The position numbers were made by a program, and so were the translations under genes. Of a stretch of DNA of 64,000 nt, positions 1 through 9,314 are shown in pieces. The notes below the pieces were generated by a model, which was given only the letters and a program-made list of their open reading frames with translations, was not told the origin of the DNA and made no database searches. Location: assembly GCF_003996855.1 (NCBI RefSeq), contig NZ_NRQY01000001.1:1288908-1352907 (forward strand), written 5' to 3'. Within the stretch, counting starts at the first letter, position 1; each line of letters begins with the position of its first letter. The stretch comes from Morganella morganii (lineage in GTDB: Bacteria; Pseudomonadota; Gammaproteobacteria; Enterobacterales; Enterobacteriaceae).

Positions 1-160
1 GGCTCAGCAGACGCTTATCCCGCTTTTCCCGGTACTGACACTGCATTCCGGCAAAGGATTTTATCTGATGCATAACCGCCACAGTGCCGACCAGACCATG
101 ATCAGCGCGGTCAGTGACTGGTTTTGTCACGCATTTGCTCACACTGCGGAGAATACATAA
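1..160 (+). CDS. LysR-family regulator, C-terminal end (partial)
   Basis: An open frame enters from the left edge (codons from base 2) and ends at TAA 158-160. The 52 residues show the usual end of a LysR effector-binding domain: a Leu/Pro-rich stretch, a GKGFYL strand and a terminal helix ending in VSDWF near the stop. This resembles the closing part of GcvA-like regulators. The DNA-binding domain lies outside the window, so the target is unknown. It points towards the short nitrilase-like remnant that starts at 161. Confidence 0.6.
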   Translation, partial: AQQTLIPLFPVLTLHSGKGFYLMHNRHSADQTMISAVSDWFCHAFAHTAENT

Positions 161-232
161 TGAATCCCGTGATTATTAAAAAATACCGCATCGCAGCGGT
201 TACACCGGGTGCCCGGGTTTACCGGGACTGAA
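161..232 (+). pseudogene. Nitrilase-like 5' remnant
   Basis: An ATG directly after the preceding stop opens a 23-codon frame (start MNPVIIKKYRIAAV). The K-Y-R-I-A-A-V stretch is typical of the first strand of nitrilase/carbon-nitrogen hydrolases, where AVQ.AP normally follows. Here similarity stops after AAV and the frame ends at 232, overlapping the 3' end of the LysR gene on the other strand. I infer the head of a nitrilase gene cut off by a rearrangement. A chance short frame is possible. Confidence 0.35.
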
Positions 233-1117
233 CGGGTGATCTTTTACTGTCAGCCACCCGCGCCACTGCTGCCGCCAGAGAAGCGGTAACTCACGCCGCC
301 AGATCATACCGAGCTTCCAGGATGCCTGTGCAAAGGTAGTCAGCGGGTAAAACGTGACATCCGGATGTCCCGGATTACCGGCTCCGCCGGGCAGCAGTGC
401 GACACCGGCACCGGTCGCCACCAGGGCAATAAGTGTCCGGATATCACTGCTGTAGTGCACGTCCCGGGGGGTAACATGATTGGCATCCAGAAATGCCGTT
501 ATCTGGCGATACAGCCCCGCCCCCCGGTTTTCATGCAGTGCCAGCAGCGGGCTGCGGGTGATCAGTGACAATACCTGACCGGGCTGCACGACGGTTCCGG
601 CCGGCACCACGAGAGATAATGTTTCCTGTTTAAAGGCAACCGCGTCCAGCCGGTGAGCGGCAGTTTCCGGCAGCGGAAGGCGCATAAAGGCAATATCCAG
701 TTCACCGGAAAGTAATTTTTCTGTCATCACCTGAGAGGGGAAATCGTCCAGAGACACATCAACATCCGGCAGTGTTTTTTGCAGATAGCTGACAAACTCA
801 GCCGCTTCTCTGAATGCAGAAATACCGAATCCGGTATTAAGCCGCGCCGGTAACTGACAGCTCAGCAGCTTTGCTCGATGCATAAATTCCCGGCTCTGTT
901 CCGTCAGTGCCGAGGCCGCAGGCAGTAATTCAGCCCCTTCCGCCGTCAGTTGTGCGCCGTGCCGTCCGCGTACAAACAGTATCAGCCCGAGCCTGTTCTC
1001 CAGGAGTTTTATCTGTTTGGTCAGTGCAGGCTGAGTAATACAGAGTGCGGATGCGGCCTCATGATAGTGCCCGCAACCGGCCAGTGTCACAAATGCCCGC
1101 AGTAAACGCAGATCCAT
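200..1117 (-). CDS. LysR-family transcriptional regulator
   Basis: 305-residue LysR regulator. Residues 1-60 are the winged HTH: MDLRLLRAF start, AASALCITQPALTKQI recognition helix, LENRLGLILF wing. The rest is the periplasmic-binding-protein-like effector domain, with LDIAFMRLP and GAGVALLPGG motifs. I chose the ATG at 1117 because MDLRLLRAF is the canonical LysR N-terminus; a longer frame to 1177 adds an atypical extension. It lies 60 bases downstream of the nitrilase gene on the same strand, so it may regulate or be co-transcribed with it. The ligand is unknown. Confidence 0.85.
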   Translation of the reverse strand: MDLRLLRAFVTLAGCGHYHEAASALCITQPALTKQIKLLENRLGLILFVRGRHGAQLTAEGAELLPAASALTEQSREFMHRAKLLSCQLPARLNTGFGISAFREAAEFVSYLQKTLPDVDVSLDDFPSQVMTEKLLSGELDIAFMRLPLPETAAHRLDAVAFKQETLSLVVPAGTVVQPGQVLSLITRSPLLALHENRGAGLYRQITAFLDANHVTPRDVHYSSDIRTLIALVATGAGVALLPGGAGNPGHPDVTFYPLTTFAQASWKLGMIWRRELPLLWRQQWRGWLTVKDHPFSPGKPGHPV

Positions 1118-1177
1118 GCTGATTATCCTGTCTGAGATGCCGGTCATGAGCATAACCTGACCGGCATCACCGGGCAA

Positions 1178-2192
1178 TCATCCTTTCAGCCTGGGTTCCA
1201 GCGGTGCGACTGCCACCGCCTCTTCCGCAAACCGGACTGTCCGTGCATCCCGTTCATAGCCCTGTCGCTGTGTCAGGATCTGATACAGCTCCGGACGACG
1301 CCCGGTTATCCAGCGCCGCCCGGTGGAGAGCGGCAGCAGTGTCAGGTCGAGATCAGCCACCACCATGTCATCCTCAATGGCCCGGCTCTCCGCAACAATC
1401 CGCCCGTAAGGATCAATCACCATAGCATTACCGGTGCGGACTTCATCATCATCCTGTCCCACGCCGTTACTGAACAGATAAAACACGCCGTTATCATGCG
1501 CCCTTGCAGGCAGCCAGCGCATCAGCCAGCCGCGCCCGCGTTCCCCCTGAAAGGCAGCACGTAATGCTTCCGGTTTTTTGTCCCTTTCTTCCCACAATGT
1601 CAGCGGAACCGGTTTCATTCCGTGCGGGCTGCGTGAGCTGGTACCGCCGGTCTGGTGCGGAGCCAGGATTAATACCGGCGCCCATCAGTGCGCAGACGCG
1701 CGGGTTTTCCACCAGATTATTGTCCCAGCAGATAAGAATCGCGGCTTTCACACCCCACGGTGTATCAAATACGGTGTATTCATTACCGCTGCGGATAACC
1801 GGATGCTCAAAAGCATGCAGTTTGCGGTGTGCATGATATGAACCATCCGGCATGCAGGCCACATAGGTGTTATAACAATAACCGTCGCCACCGTCTTCAA
1901 TCAGCCCCGCCCCGATAATCATACCGGTTTCCCGGGCGCGGGCGCAGAGATGCCGCAGTGACGGGCTGACCGCCAGCGGCTCACTGAGTGCGCGGACATC
2001 CTCATCCGGCAGTTTTGTCACATGCCAGTAGCCGGTGATACACATTTCCGGCAGCACCAGAATCTGCACCTGCTCCGTACGGGCGTGGTCAATAAACTGA
2101 TCGATACAGGCAAGATTGTATTCTTTGTCGCTGGGACGGTGCTGAAACTGCACAGTGGCGACCCGCAGTACGGAAGGTGTGTTAACAGGCAT
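1178..2192 (-). pseudogene. Nitrilase/amidase family hydrolase, frameshifted
   Basis: Carbon-nitrogen hydrolase (nitrilase superfamily) broken by one extra base. The first part runs from MPVNTPSVLRVATVQ to GAGI and carries all three catalytic positions: Glu in LVLPEM, Lys in HRKLHAF, Cys in LICWDN. Around 1668-1675 the frame moves by one base. The continuation, beginning LILAPHQTGGT, runs to 1178. Removing one base (for instance in the AA of GGTATTAATCC) restores about 337 codons, a normal length. The start at 2192 has GAGGA seven bases upstream. The substrate cannot be told. Either a recent pseudogene or a sequence error. Confidence 0.75.
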
Positions 2193-2304
2193 GATCATTT
2201 CCTCATCAGTGTGAACTCTCTGCCCTATCACACCACAGCACAGAGAGCCCGTATAATGAGTTATCTGATTCGTCCGATAACCATCAGGAATGGAAAGTGA
2301 GGAT

Positions 2305-2324
2305 TTATCCGGCTCCCCGGATAA
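2305..2324 (-). terminator. Possible hairpin after speF
   Basis: TTATCCGG (2305-2312) and CCGGATAA (2317-2324) form an 8-bp stem with a 4-base loop just past the speF stop. There is no clear T-run, so termination is tentative. Confidence 0.4.
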
Positions 2325-2326
2325 TA

Positions 2327-4525
2327 TTACCGTCCCCGGCCACTTTCATCAGCAGCGGCGATGGCCTTCTGATGGCGGATAACACAGGCATACACACGCC
2401 GGTGTCCGCTGTCATCCTGTTCAATATACGCCCCCTGCAATTCCGGCGCGAAGCCCGGAAAGCGATCGGCGGTCTCCTCCAGCGCCAGGAAATAGCGCTG
2501 AACCGGCGCTTCCCAGACTTCCCCCGGCACCACACACAAGACCCCCGGCGGATACGGCAGTGCCCCTTCCGCCGCAATGCGCCCGGCAATCTCCGACACC
2601 GCCACCCGTTCGGTATTACCGCGGACAAATCCGGTATGTGCCGCTTTCGGTGACATCCGCACTTCCGGGAAATAACGGCGGCGGAACATCTCTTTCTGGC
2701 GCTGTTTGACATTGTGTTTCACAAACAGCTCATGCATCTCCTGACACAACTGCCGCAGTGTGTATCCCGCATAACGCGCCGGATATGTGCGGCATAATGA
2801 CGGCAGGACACTCTCCAGTGAGGCATCACTGTCCAGCAGTTGCTCAAACAGGGCAATCTGCCGGATCAGCCGCTGCATTTTTTCCGGCGTTTCAGCCGGG
2901 GTCAGTAAAAACAGAATCGAGTTCAGGTCGCATTTTTCCGCGACAATCTGATTTTCGCGCAGGTAATACGCCAGAATCGTCGCCGGAACACCGAAATCCT
3001 CATATTCCCCGCTGCTGACATCCACCCCGGGAGTGGTCAGCAATAATTTGCAGGGATCGACAAAATACTGATCGTCCGCATAGCCCTCAAAACCGTGCCA
3101 GCGCTCGCCCGGTACAAAATTGAAAAAGCGCCGGTCTGCGGCGATAACATCCGTTTCCGCGTCTTCCCACGGACGACCGTCCACGGTATCGGGGATAAAG
3201 GGGCGGATATGCTGACAGGTTTGCAGCAGTAGCTTACGGGCTTCAATTCCTGTTCTGACACATTCCGCCCACAGACGCCGCCCGGATTCGCCGGCATGTA
3301 TTTTCGCATTCACATCCAGTGCGGCAAACAGCGGATAAAACGGGCTGGTGGACGCATGCATCATAAAGGCGTTATTCATCTGCCGGAAAGAGACATAGCG
3401 ATCCTGCCCTTTGATATGTTTGTCTTTTTTGTGGATCTGAGATGCCTGGGAGAACCCGGCCATCTGCTTGTGGACAGACTGCGTCACCAGAATCCCCGGA
3501 TCATTTTCATTCAGTTCAAGCAGCATCGGCGAACACATCTGCATCACCGGGATAAACTGCTCATAACCGACCCAGGCGGAATCAAACAGAATGTAATCAC
3601 ACAGCGGGCCGATACTGTCCACCACCTGACGGGCGTTATACACGGTACCGTCATACGTCCCCAGCTGGATCACCGCCAGACGGAACGGACGTTTATTCCC
3701 CGCTTTTTCCGGATCGGCTTCCGCCGCCAGCGTCCGCAGGTAATCCTCATCAAAACAGTGTGCATCAATGCCGCCGATAAACCCGGACGGGTTACGCGCC
3801 GCCTCCAGATAAACCGGCGTGGCTCCGGCCTGGATCAGCGCGCCATGGTGGTTGGATTTGTGGTTGTTGCGATCGAACAATACCAGGTCACCCGGCGTCA
3901 GCAGGGCATTCAGCACCACTTTGTTGGATGAGGATGTGCCATTGAGCACAAACCAGGTTTTATCGGCATGAAAAACCTTTGCGGCATGCTGCTGCGCGGC
4001 CAGCGCCGCCCCTTCGTGGATCAGGAGATCCCCCAGCGCGGTATCCGCGTTGCAGAGATCGGCGCGGAACAGCGCATCACCGAAATAGTCGGCAAATTGC
4101 TGCCCGGCGGGATGACGGCGAAAAAATTCCCCGCCCTGATGGCCGGGACAGGCAAAAGAGATATTCTGCTGTGCGGTATAATGTTTCATCCGCCCGAAAA
4201 ACGGCGGCAGCAGGCTCTCTTCATATACCTGTGCCGCGCGGAGCAGTATGTCACCAAACGTGCTGCCGTTATCACGGCTGAGATCGATAATCCCGCTGAT
4301 ACCGTCCTGTACCGTCCCTGTTTCACCATCGCAGATCACCATAAAAACCGGCTGACCGAAGCCCTGCTGCCGGATCCGCGCCAGCTGCCCGTTGCCGGTA
4401 TCCGCCGGTGTCACCAGACATACCGACACCGTGGTGAAATCACACTCACTGAGAGGAACCGTTTCGAACGGGAGATCCGGCATGCCGCTGAGCAGCCCGC
4501 TGACAGCACATTTTTTCTTGTTCAT
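2327..4525 (-). CDS. speF: Ornithine decarboxylase, SpeF type
   Basis: 732-residue PLP-dependent decarboxylase converting ornithine to putrescine, usually induced in acid. An N-terminal wing domain is followed by the PLP fold. The PLP lysine lies in SVHKQMAGFSQ, and FACPGHQGGEFFRRHPAG, NGTSSSNKVVLNALL and FDSAWVGYEQ are hallmark segments. These match E. coli SpeF better than SpeC, from memory of both proteins. The ATG at 4525 follows AGGG. The potE antiporter gene, usually next to speF, is absent here, and I see no speFL-like leader in the 113 bases upstream. An ornithine-positive phenotype fits Morganella. Confidence 0.9.
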   Translation of the reverse strand: MNKKKCAVSGLLSGMPDLPFETVPLSECDFTTVSVCLVTPADTGNGQLARIRQQGFGQPVFMVICDGETGTVQDGISGIIDLSRDNGSTFGDILLRAAQVYEESLLPPFFGRMKHYTAQQNISFACPGHQGGEFFRRHPAGQQFADYFGDALFRADLCNADTALGDLLIHEGAALAAQQHAAKVFHADKTWFVLNGTSSSNKVVLNALLTPGDLVLFDRNNHKSNHHGALIQAGATPVYLEAARNPSGFIGGIDAHCFDEDYLRTLAAEADPEKAGNKRPFRLAVIQLGTYDGTVYNARQVVDSIGPLCDYILFDSAWVGYEQFIPVMQMCSPMLLELNENDPGILVTQSVHKQMAGFSQASQIHKKDKHIKGQDRYVSFRQMNNAFMMHASTSPFYPLFAALDVNAKIHAGESGRRLWAECVRTGIEARKLLLQTCQHIRPFIPDTVDGRPWEDAETDVIAADRRFFNFVPGERWHGFEGYADDQYFVDPCKLLLTTPGVDVSSGEYEDFGVPATILAYYLRENQIVAEKCDLNSILFLLTPAETPEKMQRLIRQIALFEQLLDSDASLESVLPSLCRTYPARYAGYTLRQLCQEMHELFVKHNVKQRQKEMFRRRYFPEVRMSPKAAHTGFVRGNTERVAVSEIAGRIAAEGALPYPPGVLCVVPGEVWEAPVQRYFLALEETADRFPGFAPELQGAYIEQDDSGHRRVYACVIRHQKAIAAADESGRGR

Positions 4526-4584
4526 GGCAACCCTGCAAAGTCATCCCCGCAGACAATCGCTGTCAGCAGAGTACAGTACGGAAA

Positions 4585-4603
4585 CCGGCGGACAGACCGC
4601 CGG
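4585..4603. repeat. Short GC-rich inverted repeat upstream of speF
   Basis: CCGGCGG (4585-4591) and CCGCCGG (4597-4603) form a perfect 7-bp stem with a 5-base loop between the acetyltransferase stop and the speF start. No T-run follows on either strand. It could be a weak terminator of the upstream gene or an RNA structure in the speF 5' region. Confidence 0.3.
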
Positions 4604-4638
4604 AAAAGCGGTCATCATAACATGCGGGGAGTCAGGCG

Positions 4639-5172
4639 CTACAATAGATTTTCCGGCATAATATGGCAAATGAGAAAGTCGTTAATTTGCTGATATTCTT
4701 CCGGATTAATCACCTGCAGATAACTCAGAATCACCAGTTCGTGCGGCGGAAATTCCGGGCGGTAAGCCGGATGATGGTGAACGTAGTCATTGACGGCAAA
4801 ACCGCAGTGCTGATAAAAACGCAGACGACGTTGTGCCACCTCATCTGTCAGCGGATCAATTTCCAGAACAACCCGCTGTTTTTCCTGACAAAAAAGCGAT
4901 AATGCCCGCTGCCCGACACCACTGCCGCGCATCGCCGGCGCAATGGCAATGTGCTCAATATAAAACAGGGAGCCGACCTGCCAGCAGCCGGTAAATCCGG
5001 CAAAGCGATCATTATCCCTTATCTGATACAAATAATAACCGGGCTGTGAAAACAGTTTATCCCGACCTGCCCGCGTGCGTTGTTCATGCAGCGGAAAAGC
5101 GGATTCATACAGCGGACGAATGTCATTAAGTACCGGGTCAGCCGGTGAGGTAACAGGGAGTAATTGCAGCAT
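4639..5172 (-). CDS. GNAT family N-acetyltransferase
   Basis: Small single-domain GNAT (177 residues). The acetyl-CoA motif is visible as IAPAMRGSGVGQRAL, followed by the LRFYQHCGF segment typical of the fold's last strands. The start is uncertain: ATG 5172 gives MLQLLPVTS, while a longer frame to 5205 adds 11 residues; neither has a strong ribosome site. It is on the same strand as speF, 113 bases upstream, so read-through could link them, but nothing shows a role in polyamine acetylation. The substrate is unknown. Confidence 0.75.
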   Translation of the reverse strand: MLQLLPVTSPADPVLNDIRPLYESAFPLHEQRTRAGRDKLFSQPGYYLYQIRDNDRFAGFTGCWQVGSLFYIEHIAIAPAMRGSGVGQRALSLFCQEKQRVVLEIDPLTDEVAQRRLRFYQHCGFAVNDYVHHHPAYRPEFPPHELVILSYLQVINPEEYQQINDFLICHIMPENLL

Positions 5173-5261
5173 AAAACGGTATCCAACCTGAAAAATGAGA
5201 GTCACCTCACACTATCAGCAATGCCGGGGGACAGCAATCACCCCGGCATAACCTCTGAACC

Positions 5262-6050
5262 CTATGGCGTAACTTTCTGATTTGAGAGACTGTTTTCCGC
5301 ATGAGAAAACCGGGTATCCGCCAGCTGAAAACATAAATTATCGCGATCAATCATGCCGGTGATACTGTCAGCATCATACAGCTCAAGAGCGAATTCAGCC
5401 ATTTCCGCACTGGTGTGATAACGCCCGAAAGCCCGATCATAATCATAAGAATCCGTATTATTCGCCACCTGACCAAATTCCGTCTGTGTGGCTGCCGGTG
5501 CCAGCACTTTTGCCCGCAGTTTTGCCCCGCTGCGGATAAGCTCGCGCGCCAGTCCTTCCGTATAGGCACTGACAAAAAACTTCGTGGCGCAGTAGGTTAC
5601 CGCCGAAGGAACAATCGTATATCCGCCCGCCGAACTGATATTAATCAGCTGTGCACCTTCCGTATGCTGATAATCCTGCACATACAGGGCAGATAACACC
5701 ATCAGGGCATTCACATTCAGAGCCAGCATTTTCTCCGCCTCCGCCACCGGTTGATCTGCCACCGAACCGTAATAGCCGAAACCGGCATTATTAATCCACG
5801 CAATAATATTCAGTGCGGACAACGAGTGATACAGCGCCGCCGCATTGCCGGGCACTGACAGATCGCACACGCGGATTTCCGCTGTTATGTCCGAGTTCAG
5901 TTGCATCAGTTCCGCTTTCAGTGCCCGCAGTGCCTCCTCACGCCGTGCCACCAGCACAACATTGTTACCCCGGCGCACAAACGCGGCGGCAATGGCCCGT
6001 CCGATCCCGGCGCTGGCACCGGTGATCACCACATAATTCTGACTGTTCAT
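5262..6050 (-). CDS. Short-chain dehydrogenase/reductase
   Basis: 262-residue classical SDR oxidoreductase. The Rossmann cofactor motif is TGASAGIG near the N-terminus. NNAGFGYYG is the structural motif, and the catalytic set is Ser in NISSAGG with Tyr and Lys in YCATK. An Arg-rich turn after the second strand (VARREE) suggests NADP(H) preference, which is an inference. The ATG at 6050 has AAAGGAGG five bases upstream. It diverges from a MerR-type gene and its promoter has the long spacer such activators need, so it is probably the regulator's target. Substrate unknown. Confidence 0.88.
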   Translation of the reverse strand: MNSQNYVVITGASAGIGRAIAAAFVRRGNNVVLVARREEALRALKAELMQLNSDITAEIRVCDLSVPGNAAALYHSLSALNIIAWINNAGFGYYGSVADQPVAEAEKMLALNVNALMVLSALYVQDYQHTEGAQLINISSAGGYTIVPSAVTYCATKFFVSAYTEGLARELIRSGAKLRAKVLAPAATQTEFGQVANNTDSYDYDRAFGRYHTSAEMAEFALELYDADSITGMIDRDNLCFQLADTRFSHAENSLSNQKVTP

Positions 6051-6078
6051 ACAAACCTCCTTTGACATTAGTCTGCGG

Positions 6079-6109
6079 AGCGTAAAAGATAGAGTTCACC
6101 CGAGGTCAA
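6079..6109 (-). promoter_or_regulatory. MerR-type promoter with 19-bp spacer
   Basis: On the minus strand, TTGACC (6104-6109) and TACGCT (6079-6084) are separated by exactly 19 bases, the over-long spacing that MerR-family activators correct by distorting DNA. The spacer holds an imperfect dyad, ACCTCGGGT and AACTC. It drives the SDR gene and sits beside the divergent MerR gene. Confidence 0.6.
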
Positions 6110-6120
6110 GAGGTTTCTGT

Positions 6121-6489
6121 ATGTATTATTCTATCAGCGCGTTTTCTGCCTTAACCGGTTTCAGTATCCATACCCTGCGGTTTTATGAAAAAGAAGGTAT
6201 TTTGATCCCGCAGCGCCGGGCAAATAATCACCGCAGTTACTCCGCCCGCGATGCAGAGTGGGTCACCTTTATCACACGGCTGAAAGAAACCGGGATGCCG
6301 CTGAAATCGATAAAATATTATGCGGATTTGCGGTCACAGGGAGAGGAAACAGCACAGGCACGTATGGACTTACTGCTGGCACACAGCGGGGCATTACAGC
6401 AGCAGATAGCGGTGCTGAATGATCATTTTCAGCACCTGGAAAGAAAGATAGATTACTACCGTGATTTACTGACCACGGCAGCAATCTGA
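6121..6489 (+). CDS. MerR-family transcriptional regulator
   Basis: 122-residue MerR-type activator. The N-terminal winged helix (SISAFSALTGFSIHTLRFYEK) is followed by the EGIL and YSARDAEWV segments of the DNA-binding domain and a C-terminal dimerisation coiled coil (residues 80-115). There is no cysteine cluster, so a metal sensor is unlikely; it resembles the AdhR/NmlR-like group often paired with oxidoreductases. The ATG at 6121 has AAGAGG upstream. It is divergent from the SDR gene and probably activates it. Confidence 0.87.
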   Translation: MYYSISAFSALTGFSIHTLRFYEKEGILIPQRRANNHRSYSARDAEWVTFITRLKETGMPLKSIKYYADLRSQGEETAQARMDLLLAHSGALQQQIAVLNDHFQHLERKIDYYRDLLTTAAI

Positions 6490-6495
6490 GCCGTA

Positions 6496-8055
6496 TCAGT
6501 CTGCGGCGCTGAGGTGGAATTTTTGTACTGAGCTTTGCAGCGCCTGCGTCTGCAACTCCAGACCGGCAGCTGTTTCAGAAACACTGCTGACCAGCGAGGC
6601 ATTCTGCTGGGTGACCGTATCCATCTGGGTAATCGCCGTACCGACCTGTAAGATACCTTTGGTCTGCTCCTCTGACGCGATGGCAATTTCTTTCATGATC
6701 GCCGTCACTTCACCGGAGGCGCGGACAATCTCCTCCATAGTCACCCCGCCGCCGGCCACCAGTTTAATCCCCTGGTCGACACGGGACACTGCATTGGCTA
6801 TCAGCCGCTCAATTTCTTTGGCCGCATCCGCACTGTTGCTGGCCAGTGTCCGCACCTCACCGGCCACCACCATAAAGCCGCGTCCGTGAACACCTGCCCG
6901 CGCCGCTTCTATCGACGCATTCAGTGCCAGAATGTTAGTCTGGAATGCAATACTGTTGATCACATTGGTGATTTCAGCAATCTTCCGTGAACTCTCGGAA
7001 ATTTCGTCCATTGTGCGGATAACAGAGGCGATCATCTCATGTCCCTGATGCGCGGTTGAGGAAGTCACTTCTGCCAGTTCGCTGGCGTGATGTGCGTGAT
7101 CCGCATTCAGTTTCACCGTCGCGGTAATCTCTTCCATACTGGCGGCAGTTTCTTCCAGCGCTGCTGCCTGCTGCTCGGTACGGGAAGAGAGATCCGTATT
7201 ACCGCGCGCAATCTCCGAGGCGCTGGTACGTAATGTATCGCTGCCTTCACGGATAGAGCTGACCGCCTCCCGCAGGCTGTCCTGCATTTCACTGAGTAAC
7301 GGGAATAATTTCCCGACACAGTTACGGCCGGCGGCATCATTTTCCACCGGCCGGCTCAGATCGCCTCCGGCAATACGGCGGAAATGCTGCCGGACATTGT
7401 TCAGCGGACGCTGCATCATTTTCACCAGATAACGATCCGCAAAAATCAGGATCAGCAGACCAAACAGTGTGCCGCTGATAATCACAATCCGCGTGGTAGT
7501 CATCAGACCGTCCACCAGGGTACGGGTCTGTTCAATCCGCGCCTCCGCCACATGAGTGAACTCAAGGCTGGCAGTACCAAATTCTTTGCTCAGCTGCGGC
7601 GTGACATCATGGGACTGCTTGCGGTAACCCGCCTGATCGCCCTGCTCTGCCAGCTGCATCTGGATTTTGACACCCTCGTCATAGAGCGCCTGCCAACGGG
7701 CAATCACCCTTTCCGACATCTGCACATCCATCGGTCCCGGGGAAATACGTTTCATTTCCGCCAGGTGCAGCCCCATATTCTCCATCGCTTCCGCAGACGG
7801 TTTTAAATCCGGCACTTCCCCTTCTGCTTTTTTCTGCATCTCGCGGTTCAGTCTGGAAATAAACCGGAAATACTGATCATTTCCCTGATTCAGTACCGTC
7901 AGCTGCCGGACTAACTGACGATCGGTCGCATTGCCGTCAGATACTCTCGACAGTGACCAGTCACTGTAAAAGCTGACACATCCGAGTGTCAGACACAAAA
8001 TACCGAGTATCGACAGCATGACGAACCGGATGGATAAGTTTCGAAGTAACTGCAT
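6496..8055 (-). CDS. Methyl-accepting chemotaxis protein
   Basis: 519-residue transmembrane chemoreceptor. TM1 lies at about residues 10-30, a periplasmic helical sensor follows, then TM2 (about 190-210), a HAMP linker, and the methylated signalling coiled coil. The hairpin tip is SIAFQTNILALNASIEAARA. Next comes HGRGFMVVAGEVR, where most receptors have GRGFAVVAGEVR. It lacks the C-terminal NWETF pentapeptide that tethers CheR/CheB and ends in FHLSAAD. The start at 8055 has AAGGAAA upstream. No other chemotaxis genes are nearby. The ligand is unknown. Confidence 0.92.
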   Translation of the reverse strand: MQLLRNLSIRFVMLSILGILCLTLGCVSFYSDWSLSRVSDGNATDRQLVRQLTVLNQGNDQYFRFISRLNREMQKKAEGEVPDLKPSAEAMENMGLHLAEMKRISPGPMDVQMSERVIARWQALYDEGVKIQMQLAEQGDQAGYRKQSHDVTPQLSKEFGTASLEFTHVAEARIEQTRTLVDGLMTTTRIVIISGTLFGLLILIFADRYLVKMMQRPLNNVRQHFRRIAGGDLSRPVENDAAGRNCVGKLFPLLSEMQDSLREAVSSIREGSDTLRTSASEIARGNTDLSSRTEQQAAALEETAASMEEITATVKLNADHAHHASELAEVTSSTAHQGHEMIASVIRTMDEISESSRKIAEITNVINSIAFQTNILALNASIEAARAGVHGRGFMVVAGEVRTLASNSADAAKEIERLIANAVSRVDQGIKLVAGGGVTMEEIVRASGEVTAIMKEIAIASEEQTKGILQVGTAITQMDTVTQQNASLVSSVSETAAGLELQTQALQSSVQKFHLSAAD

Positions 8056-8400
8056 ACAGTTTCCTTTAAGGGGCGACAAAATGATATGACAAGGCCATAC
8101 GGATACTGTTATCGGCAGAAAACCTAAAAGTTATAATTTTTTTGTTATTTTTTAAAATTTTGTTGTTTTTCAGGTTAATAGCTACCCGATTTTTACCGGT
8201 TCAAGATATTTTTCTGTTTGTATGTCTCAAATTTACATAAAAAAAGACAATTCCTGATAAAAAAATACAAACTTCTGCACACTGCATACAGATATTTACA
8301 CTCCTTGCGGATATAAAAGGTAAATTCATTTAATATTAGGAAGTTAACTTTTTATCGCCCAATAGCCGGGCGATATCACTTTTTACCGGTAATAAGAAGA
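8056..8400. other. AT-rich intergenic region with a hairpin
   Basis: No gene is visible between the divergent chemoreceptor and AraC-type genes. TATCGCCC (8353-8360) and GGGCGATA (8368-8375) form an 8-bp hairpin in the 5' region of the AraC-type gene, 25 bases before its ATG. Confidence 0.5.
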
Positions 8401-9314
8401 ATGAACATAGACGGGCTTCGCGGAAGTATTATCCAGAGTCTGGTTTTGTGGATTGAGCAAAATCTGGAATCTGATTTATCGCTGGATATCATTGCTGCAC
8501 GGGCAGGTTATTCCAAATGGCATTTGCAGCGTTTATTTAAAGAACATACCGGAGTGGTAATCGGAAAATATATCCGTGCCCGGCGTTTATCCTGTGCGGC
8601 AAAAGCATTGCGGATCACCCGCAGCAGTATTCTCGATATTTCCGTGAAATACCGTTTTGATTCACAACAGACATTCTGCCGCGCCTTTAAATCTCAGTTT
8701 AATATCACACCATCCGCCTACCGCAAAAAGCAGGCTGGGACAGCAACGGGTTTTGTTTTCCGTTACAGGCTGAAAATCTGATTGAATTTCAGTCTGAACT
8801 GACCGAATTACCGGAAATACCGTTAGCGGGATCACATCATTATCACCGGAAAAATCTGTCCGACTGGCAGACAGAAAACCGGCAGTTCCGGCGTGAATTC
8901 TGGGAGCTGTTTTTTAAGGAAGTGGATGTTATTTCGGCGGATTTGTATGCCGTGCACGCCCCGTATGAATCTACCGCAGACGATATCAGTTATGCTTATA
9001 CCACCGCAGTTATTCCGTCAGTATTATCACCTGAAGGGACCCGCCGGGCTTCGCTTACCCCGGTAACCTTACCGGGCGGATGTTATCTCAGAATAACCAT
9101 TGACCCGGCCACACTGAAAAATCTGCCCAGTGATTACAACAATATTATTCATGCCGCCTATTCCTGCACGCTGGCAGAAATGAACCTGCTGCGCAGACGA
9201 GGCCCAGATATTGAGCATTATAAACTGCAACCCGCGGAGCGGCATGATGATTTTATTGCCAACGGCATGCAGTACGTGAAGGAAATTAATTACTACATCC
9301 CGGTCATGCTATAA
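8401..9314 (+). pseudogene. Rob-like AraC regulator with GyrI-like domain, frameshifted
   Basis: The first frame (8401-8781) is an AraC/XylS DNA-binding domain: two HTHs, IAARAGYSKWHLQRLFKEHT and LDISVKYRFDSQQTFCRAF, like MarA/SoxS/Rob. Coding then continues one frame over, from about 8730 to 9314, as a GyrI-like effector-binding domain, the architecture of E. coli Rob. Adding one A to the AAAAA at 8725-8729 joins both into about 304 residues, close to Rob (289). As written, only a truncated DNA-binding domain of 126 residues would be made. Either a decayed gene or a one-base error. Confidence 0.75.

Noticed and set aside
4526..4638. speFL-type arrest leader upstream of speF
   Set aside because: The interval to the next gene is 113 bases and contains no short frame with the Arg/His-rich character of speFL.
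3296..4693. Long plus-strand frames opposite speF
   Set aside because: They mirror codon bias of speF on the other strand, have no ribosome sites and no recognisable motifs.
8401..9314. Programmed frameshift in the Rob-like gene
   Set aside because: The A run is only five bases, there is no stimulatory structure seen, and similar single-base lesions occur in many other accessory genes here.
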